Assembly (NCBI RefSeq): GCF_041260665.1
Contig: NZ_JBGCCT010000016.1
Span: 1-64,000 of the forward strand
Length of the DNA stretch: 64,000 nucleotides
Direction of reading: 5' to 3'
From: Catenulispora sp. GP43
GTDB taxonomy: Bacteria > Actinomycetota > Actinomycetes > Streptomycetales > Catenulisporaceae
The stretch's first letter is position 1; every line of letters starts with the position of its first letter. The notes below the pieces were generated by a model. The model was not told the DNA's origin, ran no database searches, and saw only the letters and a program-made list of their open reading frames with translations. The position numbers and the translations under genes are program-made. Positions 63,014-64,000 of the stretch are shown here, in pieces.

Positions 63014-63955
63014 TCAAACGCCGGAGCGAACAGACAGCACCAGCTTGCCGGTCGTCCGTCCGGTCGCGCCCCGCCGCTGCGCCTCGTCGGCCTGCTCCAG
63101 CGGCAGCACGGCGTCCACGTGGACCCGCAGCCGGCCCTGTTCGACGAGCCCTGCGATCGCCGCCATCCCGGCCTGGTCGGCCTCGACGGTCAGGTGCTTC
63201 ACGCGCACGCCGTAGTCCTTCGCCTGCGCCACCACCTGCTCCCGCTTCGCGAACACGATGGCGACGAGGGTGCCGCCGCGCCGCATCGTGCGCAGCGAAC
63301 GCAGGCTGTAGTCGCCGCCGACCGCGTCGAAGACCATGTCGACGTCCCGGACGGTCTCGGCGAAGTCGGTCGTGGTGTAGTCGATCACCTCGTCGGCACC
63401 CAGGCCGCGGACGAACTCGTGCTTGCCGGCGCTGGCCGTGCCGATCACATACGCGCCCCGCGCTTTGGCGATCTGCACGGCGACGTGGCCCACCCCGCCG
63501 GCCGCGGCGTGAATCAACACACGGTGACCGGGCTGGACATCGGCGGTGTCGACCAGCGCCTGCCACGCCGTGAGCGCGACCACCGGCAGCGCCGCCGCGT
63601 GGACGTGGTCGAGGCCCTCCGGCTTGTGCACGAGGTTCCGCGCCGGAGCCGCGGCGTACTCGGCGTAGCCGCCGGCGCCGCGCGGATAGTCGAGCATGCC
63701 GAAGACTTCGTCGCCCGGTTCGTAGATCGTGACGCCGACCCCGACCGCCTCCACCACGCCGGAGACGTCCCACCCGACCACGAACGGCGGCCGGCCCAGA
63801 TACAGGCCGGTGTTCCGGTGCAACCAGTCGGTCGGGTTCACCCCGGCGGCGTGCACCCGCACCAGGACGTCGGTCGGCCCGAGCGCCGGCAGCGGCCGTT
63901 CGACGACGGACAGGACTTCGGGGCCGCCCAGGACTTCCTGACTGATCGCGCGCAT
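63014..63955 (-). CDS. NADP-dependent quinone-oxidoreductase-like alcohol dehydrogenase
   Basis: The 313-residue protein belongs to the zinc-independent medium-chain dehydrogenase/quinone oxidoreductase family. Features are an N-terminal GroES-like fold (VLVRVHAAGVNPTDW), nucleotide-binding AAAGGVGHVAVQIAK and the C-terminal motif GRTTGKLVL. ATG 63955 has AGAAGGA 9 nt upstream; the open frame extends to 63997 without a better start. It probably reduces quinones or enones with NADPH. It lies beyond the cluster boundary. Confidence 0.9.
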   Translation of the reverse strand: MRAISQEVLGGPEVLSVVERPLPALGPTDVLVRVHAAGVNPTDWLHRNTGLYLGRPPFVVGWDVSGVVEAVGVGVTIYEPGDEVFGMLDYPRGAGGYAEYAAAPARNLVHKPEGLDHVHAAALPVVALTAWQALVDTADVQPGHRVLIHAAAGGVGHVAVQIAKARGAYVIGTASAGKHEFVRGLGADEVIDYTTTDFAETVRDVDMVFDAVGGDYSLRSLRTMRRGGTLVAIVFAKREQVVAQAKDYGVRVKHLTVEADQAGMAAIAGLVEQGRLRVHVDAVLPLEQADEAQRRGATGRTTGKLVLSVRSGV

Positions 63956-64000
63956 CGCTGTATTCCTTCTTCTTGACGAGGTCAGAGCTGCTTTCAAGAC

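Overview
The window is very GC-rich DNA (about 70% or more by eye) with dense ATGA-overlapping operons and GTG/TTG starts. It looks like a soil actinomycete chromosome, of Streptomyces or Catenulispora type; the genus cannot be fixed from this sequence. Bases 1-124 are an almost pure G/C run that looks like a contig edge, so whatever lies to the left is missing.

From about 0.6 to 44.97 kb, probably to 50.7 kb, the window holds a modular type I polyketide cluster with a beta-amino-acid starter pathway of the vicenistatin (Vin) macrolactam type. On the left a leftward operon encodes a histidine kinase, a NarL-type response regulator and a cytochrome P450. A rightward block follows: VinJ-like aminopeptidase, VinK-like trans-acyltransferase, VinN-like beta-amino acid adenylation enzyme, VinO-like PLP decarboxylase, both glutamate mutase subunits and a second P450. 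By analogy, glutamate becomes 3-methylaspartate, which is adenylated, decarboxylated on a carrier protein to 3-aminoisobutyrate and moved to the loading ACP.

Three PKS genes (12.0-39.4 kb) encode a loading ACP and five KS-AT-DH-KR-ACP modules. All five ATs carry the malonyl signature HAFH. The predicted intermediate is a 3-aminoisobutyrate-primed linear pentaene thioester. The last PKS ends in a C-terminal docking tail with no thioesterase. No free carrier protein (VinL role) or alanyl ligase (VinM role) is visible. The pathway therefore appears incomplete here.

Downstream come a LAL-family LuxR regulator (leftward), a DrrAB-type ABC exporter and a giant single-chain, eukaryote-like acyl/acetyl-CoA carboxylase that could supply malonyl-CoA. 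Two shared promoter elements tie the cluster together. Element A (core CCCTAAGGGG, next to -35/-10 boxes) precedes the VinJ-like gene, the starter/PKS operon and the exporter. Element B (GGGG-N8-CCCC plus a conserved flank) precedes the VinJ-like gene and the exporter.

From 50.8 kb to the end the genes look unrelated to the cluster: a Mec-like JAMM protein that has lost its catalytic residues, an FtsX permease remnant, a secreted sedolisin with a kelch region, an AAA ATPase, an NB-ARC/TPR regulator, a Nei-type DNA glycosylase, a DUF1345 membrane protein, two related hypothetical proteins and a quinone-oxidoreductase-like dehydrogenase.
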